Positions 9,146 to 18,032 of a DNA stretch of 64,000 nt are shown here, in pieces. This DNA is from Haliscomenobacter hydrossis DSM 1100 (GTDB lineage: Bacteria > Bacteroidota > Bacteroidia > Chitinophagales > Saprospiraceae). Made by a program: the position numbers and the translations under genes. The notes below the pieces were generated by a model that ran no database searches, was not told where the DNA came from, and saw only the letters and a list, made by a program, of their open reading frames with translations. Where the stretch lies: positions 7,255,001 to 7,319,000 of the forward strand of contig NC_015510.1 of the NCBI RefSeq assembly GCF_000212735.1, read 5' to 3'. The first letter of the stretch is position 1. The number at the start of each line of letters is the position of its first letter.

Positions 9146-12073
9146 ATGGCACACAACTATCTAGCAAAGGCCTTTTTAGCGACTTTTTTTATCTTGATTG
9201 GAGGCTTCGTTTTTGCACAAACCGGAGTTCTTGCAGGTAAAATTGTAGACAAACAAAATGGAGAGTCCCTGATTGGGGCAACGGTTATCCTTTTTCAAAA
9301 CAATGCTCAGGTGACGGGGAACGTCACGGATTTTGATGGCAACTATACGGTAGAAGTAGCGCTTGGCGTCTACAAAATTGAAATCAGTTACACGGGCTAC
9401 AATAAGCAAGTCATTACTGAATTTGAAATTAAAAATGGAGCAACCAATACCTTGGATGCCGCCATGGAAACCGAAGCACAACAGCTCGAAACGGTAGTTG
9501 TGACCGCCAAGCAAGTGAAAAATACCGATGCGGCGTTGATTACCATTCAGCGCAAAGCTTTTGCCATTCAGGATGGGGTATCTTCACAGCAGATTGGCCG
9601 TACGGGCAGCTCCAATGCGGCGGATGCGATGAAACAAATGACGGGAGCCGTAGTAGAAGGTGGCCGTTTTATCGTGATGCGGGGTTTGGGAGACCGCTAC
9701 TCGCTTTCACAATTGAATGGTGTCACGCTTCCCAGTACCGATCCATACCGCAACAGCGCCAGCTTGGACTTGATTCCCGCCCAGATTATTGAGAGTATCG
9801 TGACGGTTAAGACCTTTACCCCCGACCTTCCCGGTAATTTCAGTGGGGGCCTGGTCAATGTAAACACTAAATCATTTCCAGAAAAATTTAACCTGTATTT
9901 CCAGGTTGGACAGGAATTCAATACCCAGTCTTCACTGATTGACAATTTCAGAACCCAGGAAAAAGGGAAAACCGATTGGTTGGGTTTTGAAGATGGCAGC
10001 CGTGGTCAGCCCGATTATTTGTTGAATGCCGACAACCGCAGCCTGCTATCTTCTAGTACCTACCTGAGCGCACGGAATCCAGACCCGAGCAATGATGCTG
10101 TACGTGACATCTTCAATCGCTCTTCCAAGGATTTGAGCAATGAGTTCATTCCTTCCTTGCGCAATGCTCCCCTCAACAGCAGCATAAACTTCAGCGTCGG
10201 GAACCGCTCCAAACTTTTTGGTAATGATTTGGGCTTCACCTTCGGCGTCAATTATTCTGCCAATTACAATCATTACGAAAATGGTAATGTAGGAACCTTC
10301 ATCTATACCAACCCTCAGGAGCTTTTTGCCTATCAAAACCTGATGGAGACGAAAAGTACCCAAAACCCCCAATTGGGCGCTTTGGCCAATGTTGCTTATA
10401 AACTCGGCGACAACCACACCATTGGGGTCAACTATATCTTTAACAACGATGCCGAGATTGTAGGTCGCAATCAAGCGGGCTCATTTTTTGGGCAAGTGTC
10501 CGAATCAGCCAGCGTGTTCAATACGAATACACTAGAGTTTACCCAACGCCAGTTTTCCAATGTTCAATTGACAGGACGGCATATTTTTCCGGCCTTGAAC
10601 CGGACGGAAGTAGAATGGATTGCTTCCACCAATCAATCTTTCCAGGAAGAACCAGACTTGCGTTATTTCGCTTTTGTTAAGCTGGGAGAGGGCGAAGAAG
10701 CAGAATACAACATCAACAACGCCGAATTTGCGTTTCCTTACCACTTTTTCCGCCGCCTGGATGATCAGGTCAGGTCGGGAAAACTGGATATTTCCATTCC
10801 ATTTCTGAACCGGGGCAGTGTAACCAGTTCCAACCGGCTTAAATTCGGTGGACTGTTCAACAGCACCAGTCGTGACTTCGAAGAATTCCGTTACCAGTTG
10901 AACAATACGGGTGTACCTTCCACCATCGGAATCAGTACCTTCAAGGGAGATTGGAACAAGTTTTATGACCCCGCTAACTTCGGGATCATCGGTACCCAGA
11001 CCAACAGCAGTGGTGCCATCACCCGCTACACTACGGGGTATCACTACATCAACCAGGTCAACGCCAAAAACTTTTATACCGGACAGGAGAATATTTTTGC
11101 TGCTTACGGTATGGCCATTTATAACCTTACGCCCAAGCTTAAAGCGGTGGCTGGTGTGCGCCTTGAAAGCACCCAACTGGAAGTAGAGAGCCAGGATCCT
11201 ACCTCCGACAAAGGTTTGATCAACCTGACCGACTTCTTGTACTCTGGGAACCTCATCTACGCGCTTACAGAAAAATCGAACCTGCGGGTGGCTGCTTCCA
11301 AAACCCTGGCTCGCCCCAACATGCGGGAACTGGCACCTTTTGAGCAGTTTGACACCAAAAACGGATTTTTTAACGTGGGTAATCCTAACCTGAAGCGTAC
11401 CCTGATTCAAAATTACGATTTGCGTTACGAATTGTATCCTACCACCGGGGAGCTTTTGGCCATTAGCGCATTTTACAAAAGTTTTGATGATCCGATCATT
11501 CGGGCATTCAACCCACGGGCAACCATCCCGGAATTGGGTTTCATCAACATTGACGAGGCGAGTGTTTATGGATTGGAATTGGAGTTCCGCAAAGGGCTCG
11601 ACTTTTTGGGTAAAACTTTTGAAAACTTCTTTGTAAGCACGAATCTTGCGCTCATCAAATCCGAATACAACATTCCGGAAGACGAATACAACAATTCACG
11701 CTCTTTGGACCCTACTTACAGCACGCGTACCCGTCCTTTTCAGGGACAAGCACCATACATCGTGAACATCATCTTGTCCTACCTCAATCCAGCAAAAGGT
11801 TGGGAGTCAACCTTGGCCTTCAACGTTTCAGGACAAAAGTTGTACAACATTGCCTTGTTTGCCACGCCCGATGTGTATGAGCAGGAATTTCCGCTGCTCA
11901 ACTACAAGCTCAGCAAACGATTTGCCAGCAATTATCAGCTGAGCTTTACGGCGCGCAACATCTTGAACTCCGTCAACAAACGGACTCAGGCGTTCAATGG
12001 TCGCGAGTACATCGCAGAATCATTTACCGTTGGTACAGGGCTCGGTTTGAGTCTTGCTTACTTCATCAAATAG
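9146..12073 (+). CDS. TonB-dependent outer-membrane receptor with carboxypeptidase-regulatory N-domain
   Basis: A 975-residue protein. Residues 1-24 form a signal peptide (ends VFAQ); residues ~27-110 are a carboxypeptidase-D regulatory-like beta-sandwich (GKIVDKQNGESLIGATV; FDGNYTVEV), common on Bacteroidota receptors; next come a plug domain (RGLGDRYSLSQLNGV; SGGLVNVNTK) and a 22-strand-type barrel to the C-terminus (GLGLSLAYFIK). It would import a substrate across the outer membrane using TonB/ExbBD. No SusD partner is adjacent; the neighbour is the triple-repeat secreted protein, so this pair is not a classical SusCD system. Ligand unknown. A strong terminator follows. Confidence 0.9.
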   Translation: MAHNYLAKAFLATFFILIGGFVFAQTGVLAGKIVDKQNGESLIGATVILFQNNAQVTGNVTDFDGNYTVEVALGVYKIEISYTGYNKQVITEFEIKNGATNTLDAAMETEAQQLETVVVTAKQVKNTDAALITIQRKAFAIQDGVSSQQIGRTGSSNAADAMKQMTGAVVEGGRFIVMRGLGDRYSLSQLNGVTLPSTDPYRNSASLDLIPAQIIESIVTVKTFTPDLPGNFSGGLVNVNTKSFPEKFNLYFQVGQEFNTQSSLIDNFRTQEKGKTDWLGFEDGSRGQPDYLLNADNRSLLSSSTYLSARNPDPSNDAVRDIFNRSSKDLSNEFIPSLRNAPLNSSINFSVGNRSKLFGNDLGFTFGVNYSANYNHYENGNVGTFIYTNPQELFAYQNLMETKSTQNPQLGALANVAYKLGDNHTIGVNYIFNNDAEIVGRNQAGSFFGQVSESASVFNTNTLEFTQRQFSNVQLTGRHIFPALNRTEVEWIASTNQSFQEEPDLRYFAFVKLGEGEEAEYNINNAEFAFPYHFFRRLDDQVRSGKLDISIPFLNRGSVTSSNRLKFGGLFNSTSRDFEEFRYQLNNTGVPSTIGISTFKGDWNKFYDPANFGIIGTQTNSSGAITRYTTGYHYINQVNAKNFYTGQENIFAAYGMAIYNLTPKLKAVAGVRLESTQLEVESQDPTSDKGLINLTDFLYSGNLIYALTEKSNLRVAASKTLARPNMRELAPFEQFDTKNGFFNVGNPNLKRTLIQNYDLRYELYPTTGELLAISAFYKSFDDPIIRAFNPRATIPELGFINIDEASVYGLELEFRKGLDFLGKTFENFFVSTNLALIKSEYNIPEDEYNNSRSLDPTYSTRTRPFQGQAPYIVNIILSYLNPAKGWESTLAFNVSGQKLYNIALFATPDVYEQEFPLLNYKLSKRFASNYQLSFTARNILNSVNKRTQAFNGREYIAESFTVGTGLGLSLAYFIK

Positions 12074-12093
12074 TTGATTGATTGTATTTTAAG

Positions 12094-12131
12094 GGCTTGG
12101 ATGTCAGTTGCATCCAAGCCTTTTCTTTTTT
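12094..12131 (+). terminator. Strong Rho-independent terminator
   Basis: GGCTTGGATG (12094-12103) pairs perfectly with CATCCAAGCC (12111-12120), 7-nt loop, followed by TTTTCTTTTTT. It ends the TonB receptor transcript and faces the 3' end of acr3. Confidence 0.88.
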
Positions 12132-13197
12132 ATACGGCTGGGTAATATTTCCTCCGCAACCAAAACGCCACATTCACCAACGCAATCAAAGCTGGCACTT
12201 CTACCAGTGGCCCAATTACCCCCACAAAAGCTTGCCCACTGTTGATGCCAAACACCCCAATCGCTACCGCGATGGCCAACTCAAAATTGTTGCCTGCCGC
12301 CGTAAAAGCAATCGATGCATTTTTGGAGTAGTCGGCGCCAAAAGCTTTACCGATGAAAAAACTCACCAGGAACATGATGATAAAATAGATCATCAGGGGC
12401 AGGGCAATGCGCAGCACATCCAGCGGAATTTGTACAATCAGCTCCCCTTTCAGGCTGAACATCACCACAATGGTGAACAACAGCGCGATCAAAGTGATGG
12501 GAGAAATGAAGGGCACAAACTTGTTCTGAAACCATTCTTCCCCTTTAATTTTGATCAAGGCATAGCGGCTGATGATCCCGGCAAGGAAGGGGATACCCAG
12601 GTAGATGGCCACACTTTCGGCAATTTGGGCGATGGTGATGTTGACATCCAGGCCCTTCATGCCAAAAATCGGCGGCAAAATGGTGATGAAAAAATAAGCA
12701 TACACACTGTAGAGCAACACCTGAAAAATGCTGTTCAGTGCTACCAACCCGGCGGCGTACTCGCGGTTCCCTTCGGCCAGCTCATTCCACACAATCACCA
12801 TCGCGATGCAACGCGCCAGTCCAATCAGGATCAAACCGATCATGTATTCGGGCTGATCCTGCAAAAAAGTAATGGCCAAGAGGAACATTAAAATGGGGCC
12901 AATTACCCAGTTAAGGAGCAGTGATGCCACCAAAATTTTGGTATTGCGGAATACTTCTCCCATTTTTTCGTAACGAACCTTGGCCAGCGGCGGGTACATC
13001 ATCAGGATCAGGCCAATGGCCAGCGGGATATTGGTGGTGCCGGAGGAAAAGGAGTTGATAAAGTTGGCGGAAGAGGGAAAAAAGTAGCCGATGCCTACAC
13101 CAATGCCCATCGCCAGGAAAATCCAGAGGGTAAGGTATTGGTCGAGGAAACTGAGCTTTTTGCGTTCGTGCGCGGGCGCACAGTCGTTGGCAGACAT
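12130..13197 (-). CDS. acr3: Arsenite efflux transporter, ACR3 family
   Basis: About 355 residues with ten predicted membrane helices; an inner-membrane antiporter that expels arsenite. The diagnostic ACR3 segment is present ([14 protein letters not shown]), with the conserved cysteine at about residue 130, and the late-helix stretch [18 protein letters not shown] that is typical of this family and of bile-acid/ACR3 transporters. The open frame extends to a GTG at 13224, but the ATG at 13197 fits family N-termini (cytosolic Lys/Arg, then the first helix). It is the last gene of the ars operon but is separated from arsC by 304 bp holding a large palindrome, so it may be expressed at a different level. 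Confidence 0.95.
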   Translation of the reverse strand: MSANDCAPAHERKKLSFLDQYLTLWIFLAMGIGVGIGYFFPSSANFINSFSSGTTNIPLAIGLILMMYPPLAKVRYEKMGEVFRNTKILVASLLLNWVIGPILMFLLAITFLQDQPEYMIGLILIGLARCIAMVIVWNELAEGNREYAAGLVALNSIFQVLLYSVYAYFFITILPPIFGMKGLDVNITIAQIAESVAIYLGIPFLAGIISRYALIKIKGEEWFQNKFVPFISPITLIALLFTIVVMFSLKGELIVQIPLDVLRIALPLMIYFIIMFLVSFFIGKAFGADYSKNASIAFTAAGNNFELAIAVAIGVFGINSGQAFVGVIGPLVEVPALIALVNVAFWLRRKYYPAV

Positions 13198-13220
13198 ATT
13201 GTGTGATTTGTTTAAGGTTT

Positions 13221-13429
13221 GCACAAATCACATCTATCATCTTGTAACCGCCCGTTTCAACGGGTGGCCCAAAGCAAACCCACTCTTCACATCTATCATC
13301 CTTCCAGAGGCTTGCATCATGAGATTGTAATAGATGCAAGCCTCTAGAAGGATGTTAGATGTGAGAGTACTCCGGTACTCAATCCCGCCGTTGAAACAGC
13401 GGGTTACAAGATTATAGATGCATTTGTGC
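13221..13429. repeat. Nested long palindrome between arsC and acr3
   Basis: Outer arms: 13221-13266 pairs imperfectly with 13384-13429 (GCACAAAT at the left end, ATTTGTGC at the right end, CATCTATCATCTTGTAACC inside). Inner arms: 13287-13318 pairs with 13333-13364, 30 of 32 bases, around a 14-nt loop. The whole 209-bp stretch would fold into a long two-step hairpin in the ars transcript. It could end transcription, stabilise a processed end, or be a mobile non-coding palindrome. Confidence 0.8.
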
Positions 13430-13501
13430 TATAAATCCTTGTTTAATAAATAACTCTGAGGTATCGATAAGAGCCTTTCTTAAGGTTAAAGAAGCACGGA
13501 T

Positions 13502-13927
13502 TTACTGCAGATACTGCTTCGCAAAATCGCCAAAATACGTCTTAATCACCTCGCGCACTTCCCGAAATTGCTGCATGATTTCCTCCTCACTCCCCATGGC
13601 CTTAGCCGGATCAGAAAAATTGTGGTGAAACTTTTGCGCTTTGCCCGGGAAAATGGGGCAGCGCTCGTTCGCGTTGTCGCATACCGTAATCACGTAGTCG
13701 AAGTCTACATCCAGGTATTCGTTGACGTTGTTGGAAGTATGCTGGCTGATGTCGATGCCATCTTCTAGCATGGTAGAGATGGCACGGGGGTTCACGCCGT
13801 GGGTTTCTACTCCGGCACTGTACACTTTTACTTTACTCGGATCGGTAAAATGGGCCAAATACCCGTGGGCAATTTGGCTGCGGCAGGAATTGCCTGTGCA
13901 AAGGACAAGGACGTTTTTGTGGTTCAT
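13502..13927 (-). CDS. arsC: Arsenate reductase, thioredoxin-coupled (LMW phosphatase fold)
   Basis: Reduces arsenate to arsenite in the cytosol so that ACR3 can export it. At 141 residues it has the P-loop nucleophile motif CTGNSCRS (Cys10, Cys15, Arg16) and the shuttle cysteines Cys83 and Cys90 in VCDNANERCP, matching the three-cysteine relay of thioredoxin-dependent ArsC (Cys10/82/89 in Staphylococcus). The Asp of the DPA loop is present (FSDPAKA). It lies 13 bp downstream of the DUF6428 gene in the same operon. Confidence 0.96.
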   Translation of the reverse strand: MNHKNVLVLCTGNSCRSQIAHGYLAHFTDPSKVKVYSAGVETHGVNPRAISTMLEDGIDISQHTSNNVNEYLDVDFDYVITVCDNANERCPIFPGKAQKFHHNFSDPAKAMGSEEEIMQQFREVREVIKTYFGDFAKQYLQ

Positions 13928-13940
13928 CTGTTTGGGTTTT

Positions 13941-14414
13941 TTAACAACAACCGCCGCCAGGTGTACAAGTACTTTGAGTGGCGAGGGTCAATTCGGACAA
14001 CTTGATTTTGGGTTTTGCTTGAGGAATGTTGCACTTGATTTTTGCCAGACAATCGGTTTCCTTCGCAAGCAGCACAAAAGCGTCGTCATCAATACTCAAA
14101 CCATACTTTCCAATGGTTTCGGTTTGATATTCCACCTCGATTTCTAAATCCTCCTCATTCAATACCTTCCTGGATTGATCAAGGATGTTCAACAAATTAC
14201 GCGGCGTCAAGCGGTGGTCTGTATCATCAGCCACCCAAATTTGCAGGTTGGCCGATTTTTCTTCGTGCACATCGCCTCCACAATCAATAAAATGTTTGGT
14301 TGTGCGCCCTACCTCGGTGATGTGGAAATGGAGGGGGACACATCCACCATTGGGCAGTTTGAAGCCGACCGAATTGAGGGTGGCTAAATGGGATTTGAAT
14401 TCTGAAATTTTCAT
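13941..14414 (-). CDS. DUF6428-like protein of the arsenic operon with Cys-rich tail
   Basis: A 157-residue cytosolic protein of the kind found between arsR and arsC in Bacteroidota; I recognise it as DUF6428-like from its opening (MKISEFKSHL) and the central HFHITEVGR segment. Function unknown. The C-terminus ends CTPGGGCC (Cys150, Cys156, Cys157), a likely soft-metal or arsenite site, which suggests arsenite buffering or delivery to the pump (inference). Its position, 18 bp after the metallophosphoesterase gene and 13 bp before arsC, implies co-transcription. Confidence 0.75.
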   Translation of the reverse strand: MKISEFKSHLATLNSVGFKLPNGGCVPLHFHITEVGRTTKHFIDCGGDVHEEKSANLQIWVADDTDHRLTPRNLLNILDQSRKVLNEEDLEIEVEYQTETIGKYGLSIDDDAFVLLAKETDCLAKIKCNIPQAKPKIKLSELTLATQSTCTPGGGCC

Positions 14415-14432
14415 GCTGTTTTTTTTTAGAAT

Positions 14433-15200
14433 TTAGTATGCTTTTCGCAACATATCCGCGTATTCATTGGGTAGCGGACTGGCTTCAACGGCACTGGCGA
14501 TGCTTTCCACATCGTAAGGCACGCGTACAAATTCCACGCTAAGGCTTTCGGCCTTGCTCATGGATGTTTCAGGATTGATGTCCAGCATGACGTAACAAGC
14601 CCGCACATCGCCATCCTTGGGCTTGCCTACGGAACCAATGTTGATGGCGTGGCGGAAAGTGTTGCCATCATCATTGCCCAAAATGCGTTGATAAGGTTTG
14701 TGGGTATGCCCAAATGCCATGATGTCGGCCTGCGCCTGTTCCATGATGCGCAGTAAACTCTTTTCGTCCCGGTCTTCAAACAAGTATTCGTTGATCTTGC
14801 GTGGACTGCCGTGTACCAACAGCAAGCGGAATTTCTCTCCATTGAACTCAAAATCCAGGGCAAAATGCCGGGGCAATTCCTGCAAAAAAGCACGCGCTGC
14901 GGGCTGAACGATCGAGTTGGTATAAGCGATGGAAATGGCACCGTGGCTTTTATCAATCGGTTCTTTGTAGGCACAACCACAATTGTCGGAGCTCAGGCCG
15001 ATGCCTTCATCGTAATTCCCGGCAATGGTGGGAATTTTGCGCCGCCTAATCTCCTGGATGACTTCGTTGGGGTAGGGGGCATAGCCCACCAAATCCCCCA
15101 GGCAGTAGATCAAATCGGGGTTTTTTTGGTCAATATCCGCCAAGACAGCCTGCAAGGCGGGCAAGTTGGCGTGGATGTCACTGAATAGTGCAATTTTCAT
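14433..15200 (-). CDS. Calcineurin-like metallophosphoesterase (YfcE/diadenosine-tetraphosphatase-like) inside the ars operon
   Basis: A 255-residue cytosolic enzyme with the full set of metal-binding motifs: FSDIHANLPAL (Asp8, His10), GDLVGYAPYPNE (Asp), GNYDEG (Asn), LVHGSPR (His) and GHTHKPY (His-x-His). It should be a two-metal phosphodiesterase or phosphatase; the substrate cannot be read from sequence. It lies between arsR and the DUF6428 gene (24 bp and 18 bp gaps), so it is probably induced by arsenic. A role in hydrolysing arsenate-containing or stress nucleotides would be speculation. The ATG at 15200 starts the conserved MKIALFSDIHAN. Confidence 0.9.
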   Translation of the reverse strand: MKIALFSDIHANLPALQAVLADIDQKNPDLIYCLGDLVGYAPYPNEVIQEIRRRKIPTIAGNYDEGIGLSSDNCGCAYKEPIDKSHGAISIAYTNSIVQPAARAFLQELPRHFALDFEFNGEKFRLLLVHGSPRKINEYLFEDRDEKSLLRIMEQAQADIMAFGHTHKPYQRILGNDDGNTFRHAINIGSVGKPKDGDVRACYVMLDINPETSMSKAESLSVEFVRVPYDVESIASAVEASPLPNEYADMLRKAY

Positions 15201-15224
15201 AAGCTTGGGTATTTCAAACGATTG

Positions 15225-15554
15225 CTAACAATTGCAGTTAATGTCATGAATAGTGAGCGAAAACAATCCCTCAAACTGCGCTTTGACGGTCTTCCATTTC
15301 TCTACATTGAGGCAATAATTCACGTTCAAACCACTGATTTCACCTTTAATCAGCCCTGCGTTTTTTAATTCTTGCAAATGCTGGCAAACCGTAGCTCTAC
15401 TCAGCGGAAACTCATTGGCGATATCCCCGGAAATACAACTTTGCTGAGCCGCCAACAGCTTGATGATCGCAATCCGGGCAGGGTGGGAGAGGAGCTTGGC
15501 CAGCAGCGCCAACTCTTGTAATTCAGGATCAAATTCGGCGGTTTTGGCGTGCAT
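15225..15554 (-). CDS. arsR: ArsR-family metalloregulatory repressor
   Basis: A 109-residue winged-helix repressor. The recognition helix region is FPLSRATVCQHLQELKNAG, followed by the wing. The classical ELCVCDLC arsenite site is absent; candidate ligands are Cys40, Cys57, Cys81 and the C-terminal Cys107/Cys109 pair (NCNC at the end). It is the first gene of the ars operon and probably represses it from the inverted repeat at 15566-15592, releasing DNA on binding arsenite. Confidence 0.92.
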   Translation of the reverse strand: MHAKTAEFDPELQELALLAKLLSHPARIAIIKLLAAQQSCISGDIANEFPLSRATVCQHLQELKNAGLIKGEISGLNVNYCLNVEKWKTVKAQFEGLFSLTIHDINCNC

Positions 15555-15565
15555 GGAATGCTTTT

Positions 15566-15592
15566 AATTTGTATGTCGTAAACATACGAATT
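15566..15592. promoter_or_regulatory. Candidate ArsR operator overlapping the ars promoter
   Basis: An inverted repeat with 11-nt arms, 10 of 11 matching (AATTTGTATGT and ACATACGAATT), centred about 25 nt before the arsR start. On the minus strand it overlaps TATGTTTA (15579-15586), one base from the -7 consensus TAnnTTTG, with a TTG exactly 19 nt further upstream (15606-15608). The layout fits autorepression. Confidence 0.6.
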
Positions 15593-15769
15593 AGTTTCAA
15601 AAAAACAATACAAAGTGCCCGCCTATTTATTTAATTTTTTTGTCCCATTAACTGGCATATTTGTTTTTTTTATTTTAAAAACCCAAAACCTAATAATGAT
15701 TAAGCGACTCAATGCGACCTTGTTCTCGGTTTTTCTGTCCCTTACATCAAACACCTAAAAAACACCATC

Positions 15770-16387
15770 ATGCTTTTTATCCTCATTTTGCTGATCAGCT
15801 ACGTATTGGTCACTGGAATCCTGTTCAACCACCTGTTCAAACCCATACCATCAGACTTTTCCAGCTATTTCCATCCAAACCAAAAATTTGTCAGCCAGGT
15901 TGAAGGCCTAGTCCTTGAAGTCAAAAAAATCGAAAACGACTGGGCCTATTGTCGCTCAGAAATGCAAGCTTTTGCAGCGGGACCACCCGTGCACATCCAC
16001 GAACATTTTGATGAAGCTTTTACCGTTGAAAAAGGAACCGCTTCATTTTTGGTCAACGGCGAAAAAATAACCTTGCAGGCGGGTGAAACCATCGTCATTC
16101 CTAAAGGTGTACCGCACAAACCATTTAATGAAACCGCTGAGGTGGTCATTTTTAATGATGTAAGGAATCAACACCCCTCGATGACGGCCAGTTTCGCTTA
16201 TGGATTGTCTAATATTTATTCTGCTATGGATAAAATCGGAAATCCCCGTTCCATCTTAAACCTGTTTGCGCTGGCTGCGCAAGGGAACGGATTTGACACC
16301 TGGGCCAGCAATGCCCCGCTGGTGCCACAAAAAGCCCTGCGTTGGATTTTGGGGCCAACTGCCCGCTTGTTGGGGTATGGGAAATGA
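15770..16387 (+). CDS. Membrane-anchored cupin-domain protein
   Basis: A 205-residue protein with one N-terminal hydrophobic helix (residues 1-22) followed by a single cupin domain (about 40-130). Cupin motif 1 is visible as HIHEHFDEAFTVEKG (the His-His-Glu metal set), and motif 2 as PKGVPHKPFN with the last histidine. Probable metal-binding protein facing the periplasm; activity unknown. The start is the ATG followed directly by the hydrophobic helix. It stands alone, divergent from arsR. Confidence 0.8.
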   Translation: MLFILILLISYVLVTGILFNHLFKPIPSDFSSYFHPNQKFVSQVEGLVLEVKKIENDWAYCRSEMQAFAAGPPVHIHEHFDEAFTVEKGTASFLVNGEKITLQAGETIVIPKGVPHKPFNETAEVVIFNDVRNQHPSMTASFAYGLSNIYSAMDKIGNPRSILNLFALAAQGNGFDTWASNAPLVPQKALRWILGPTARLLGYGK

Positions 16388-16578
16388 TTGTATGCATCAC
16401 TAATCCAAAAACTTCATAAGTTTGATTGGTCTATCATCGATAACTTGAATCAATTAGGAAAAAGCCAATTAAAGCCATTAGGCGACAGTATTTTCTGACT
16501 CATTTAACAACAGTGCTGCTAAAATGGTTATTGTACAAAGGTGACCCACATTTAAACACACCCAAATAACCATTAAAC

Positions 16579-18018
16579 ATGAAAAACATTCTACTTCCCA
16601 CTTCCTTCGGCTGCAAATTGTCGATCAACCTTTGGTTCATCCTTTTTTCCATCGTCAGCACCAGCATTTTTGCCCAACCTAACATTGCGTTAAGTCCGGT
16701 ACTCACCTCAGGACTCAGCGCACCCATGCAGTTGGTCAACGCCGGAGACGGCAGCAAGCGGGTTTTTATTGTCCAAAAAGCGGGCACCATCCGCGTGTAT
16801 GATTCAAGCTTTCAATTCCTGGCCACCTTGCTCACCGTACCCAATATCACCAGCAGTGGCGAAAGGGGTTTGTTGAGTATGGCCTTTCATCCAGACTACA
16901 AGAGCAATGGCTTTTTTTACGTGTTTTACACCAACGCAGCGGGTGACCTGGAGGTATCCCGCTATCGGATCAGTGCCAACGATGCCAATGTTGCCGATCC
17001 CAACTCAAAGGCCATTCTCATCACCATTCCGCACCCTACTTTCAGTAACCACAATGGCGGGGAATTGCATTTTGACAAAGCAGGTTTCCTCTATTTGTCT
17101 ACCGGAGACGGCGGGAGTGGTGGCGACCCCAATGGCAATGCCCAGAGAACGACATCCTTGCTCGGTAAAATGTTGCGCTTCAGCGTAAACACCTCCATGA
17201 CGCCACCTTATTACAGCATCCCCTCCGGAAACCCATTTGGCAATGAGGTGTTCGCCCTGGGTTTGCGCAATCCCTACCGCTGGAGTTTTGATCGCCAAAC
17301 TGGCGACATGTGGATCGGCGATGTCGGCCAGGATTCCTTTGAAGAAATCAATTTCCGGGCAGCCAATGCGCTCAATGGGACCAATTATGGCTGGCGCTGC
17401 TATGAAGGCAATGTTACGTACAATACCAGTGGTTGTGCCGCAGCATCCACGTATGTGTTCCCGGCGCATGCCTATGTTTCACAAAACCCTGCTGCCAGCA
17501 TTACCGGTGGCGTAGTATACAGGGGTACGGAGTATCCAGCTTTGCAGGGTTGTTACGTCGCCGCTGATTTTTATTCCGGCATTTTTTACAAAATTATACC
17601 CAATGGTGCGAGCGCCTGGACGGTGGGTACCCAAACCCTTCCACTCACCGGAGTGGTAGATTTTGGAGAAACCGAGGATGGGGAGGTATTTGTGGTTTCC
17701 AATACCCGGAACAGTGTTTCCCGCCTGACTTCAACGGGGACTACCTCCAGCAAAAATCCTCAGGCAGGCAAAGCCCTGGCCAGTATTTATCCTACCCTGA
17801 TCAGTGATGGTTTTGTACGCGTCCAATTGAATGTCCCAACCTTTTATCAATATTTTGAATTGATCGATATGAACGGGCGACAGCTTTTAAAAGCTGACCT
17901 TTCCAAACAAACGGGCACCCGTACCATCGCGCTGAGCCCGAACCTGGCTACGGGCATGTATGTGGCGAAAGTAAGCAGCAATTTGGGGGTGACGGTGCAG
18001 AAGGTGTACATTCAATAG
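16579..18018 (+). CDS. T9SS-secreted PQQ-dependent sugar dehydrogenase-like beta-propeller
   Basis: A 479-residue protein: long signal peptide (to about residue 31), six-bladed propeller of the soluble glucose/aldose dehydrogenase (GSDH/YliI) family, and a C-terminal T9SS type A sorting domain (last ~80 residues). Family landmarks include GERGLLSMAFHPDY, HNGGELHFDKAGFLYLSTGD, GLRNPYRWSFD and YGWRCYEG. It would oxidise sugar hydroxyls outside the cell if it binds PQQ; many relatives are not proven enzymes. It stands alone and faces dacA across a palindromic terminator. Confidence 0.88.
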   Translation: MKNILLPTSFGCKLSINLWFILFSIVSTSIFAQPNIALSPVLTSGLSAPMQLVNAGDGSKRVFIVQKAGTIRVYDSSFQFLATLLTVPNITSSGERGLLSMAFHPDYKSNGFFYVFYTNAAGDLEVSRYRISANDANVADPNSKAILITIPHPTFSNHNGGELHFDKAGFLYLSTGDGGSGGDPNGNAQRTTSLLGKMLRFSVNTSMTPPYYSIPSGNPFGNEVFALGLRNPYRWSFDRQTGDMWIGDVGQDSFEEINFRAANALNGTNYGWRCYEGNVTYNTSGCAAASTYVFPAHAYVSQNPAASITGGVVYRGTEYPALQGCYVAADFYSGIFYKIIPNGASAWTVGTQTLPLTGVVDFGETEDGEVFVVSNTRNSVSRLTSTGTTSSKNPQAGKALASIYPTLISDGFVRVQLNVPTFYQYFELIDMNGRQLLKADLSKQTGTRTIALSPNLATGMYVAKVSSNLGVTVQKVYIQ

Positions 18019-18032
18019 TTGGAAGATTTTCT

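Noticed and set aside
10532-11410. 292-codon minus-strand open frame in the TonB receptor
   Set aside because: Antisense shadow of the barrel domain.
12082-12891. 269-codon plus-strand open frame
   Set aside because: It lies fully antisense to acr3, has low-complexity His/Gln-rich translation and no family features; acr3 is clearly the real gene.
13221-13429. Possible CRISPR array from the repeated CATCTATCAT motifs
   Set aside because: Copies are in inverted, not direct, orientation and lack regular spacers; it is a nested palindrome.
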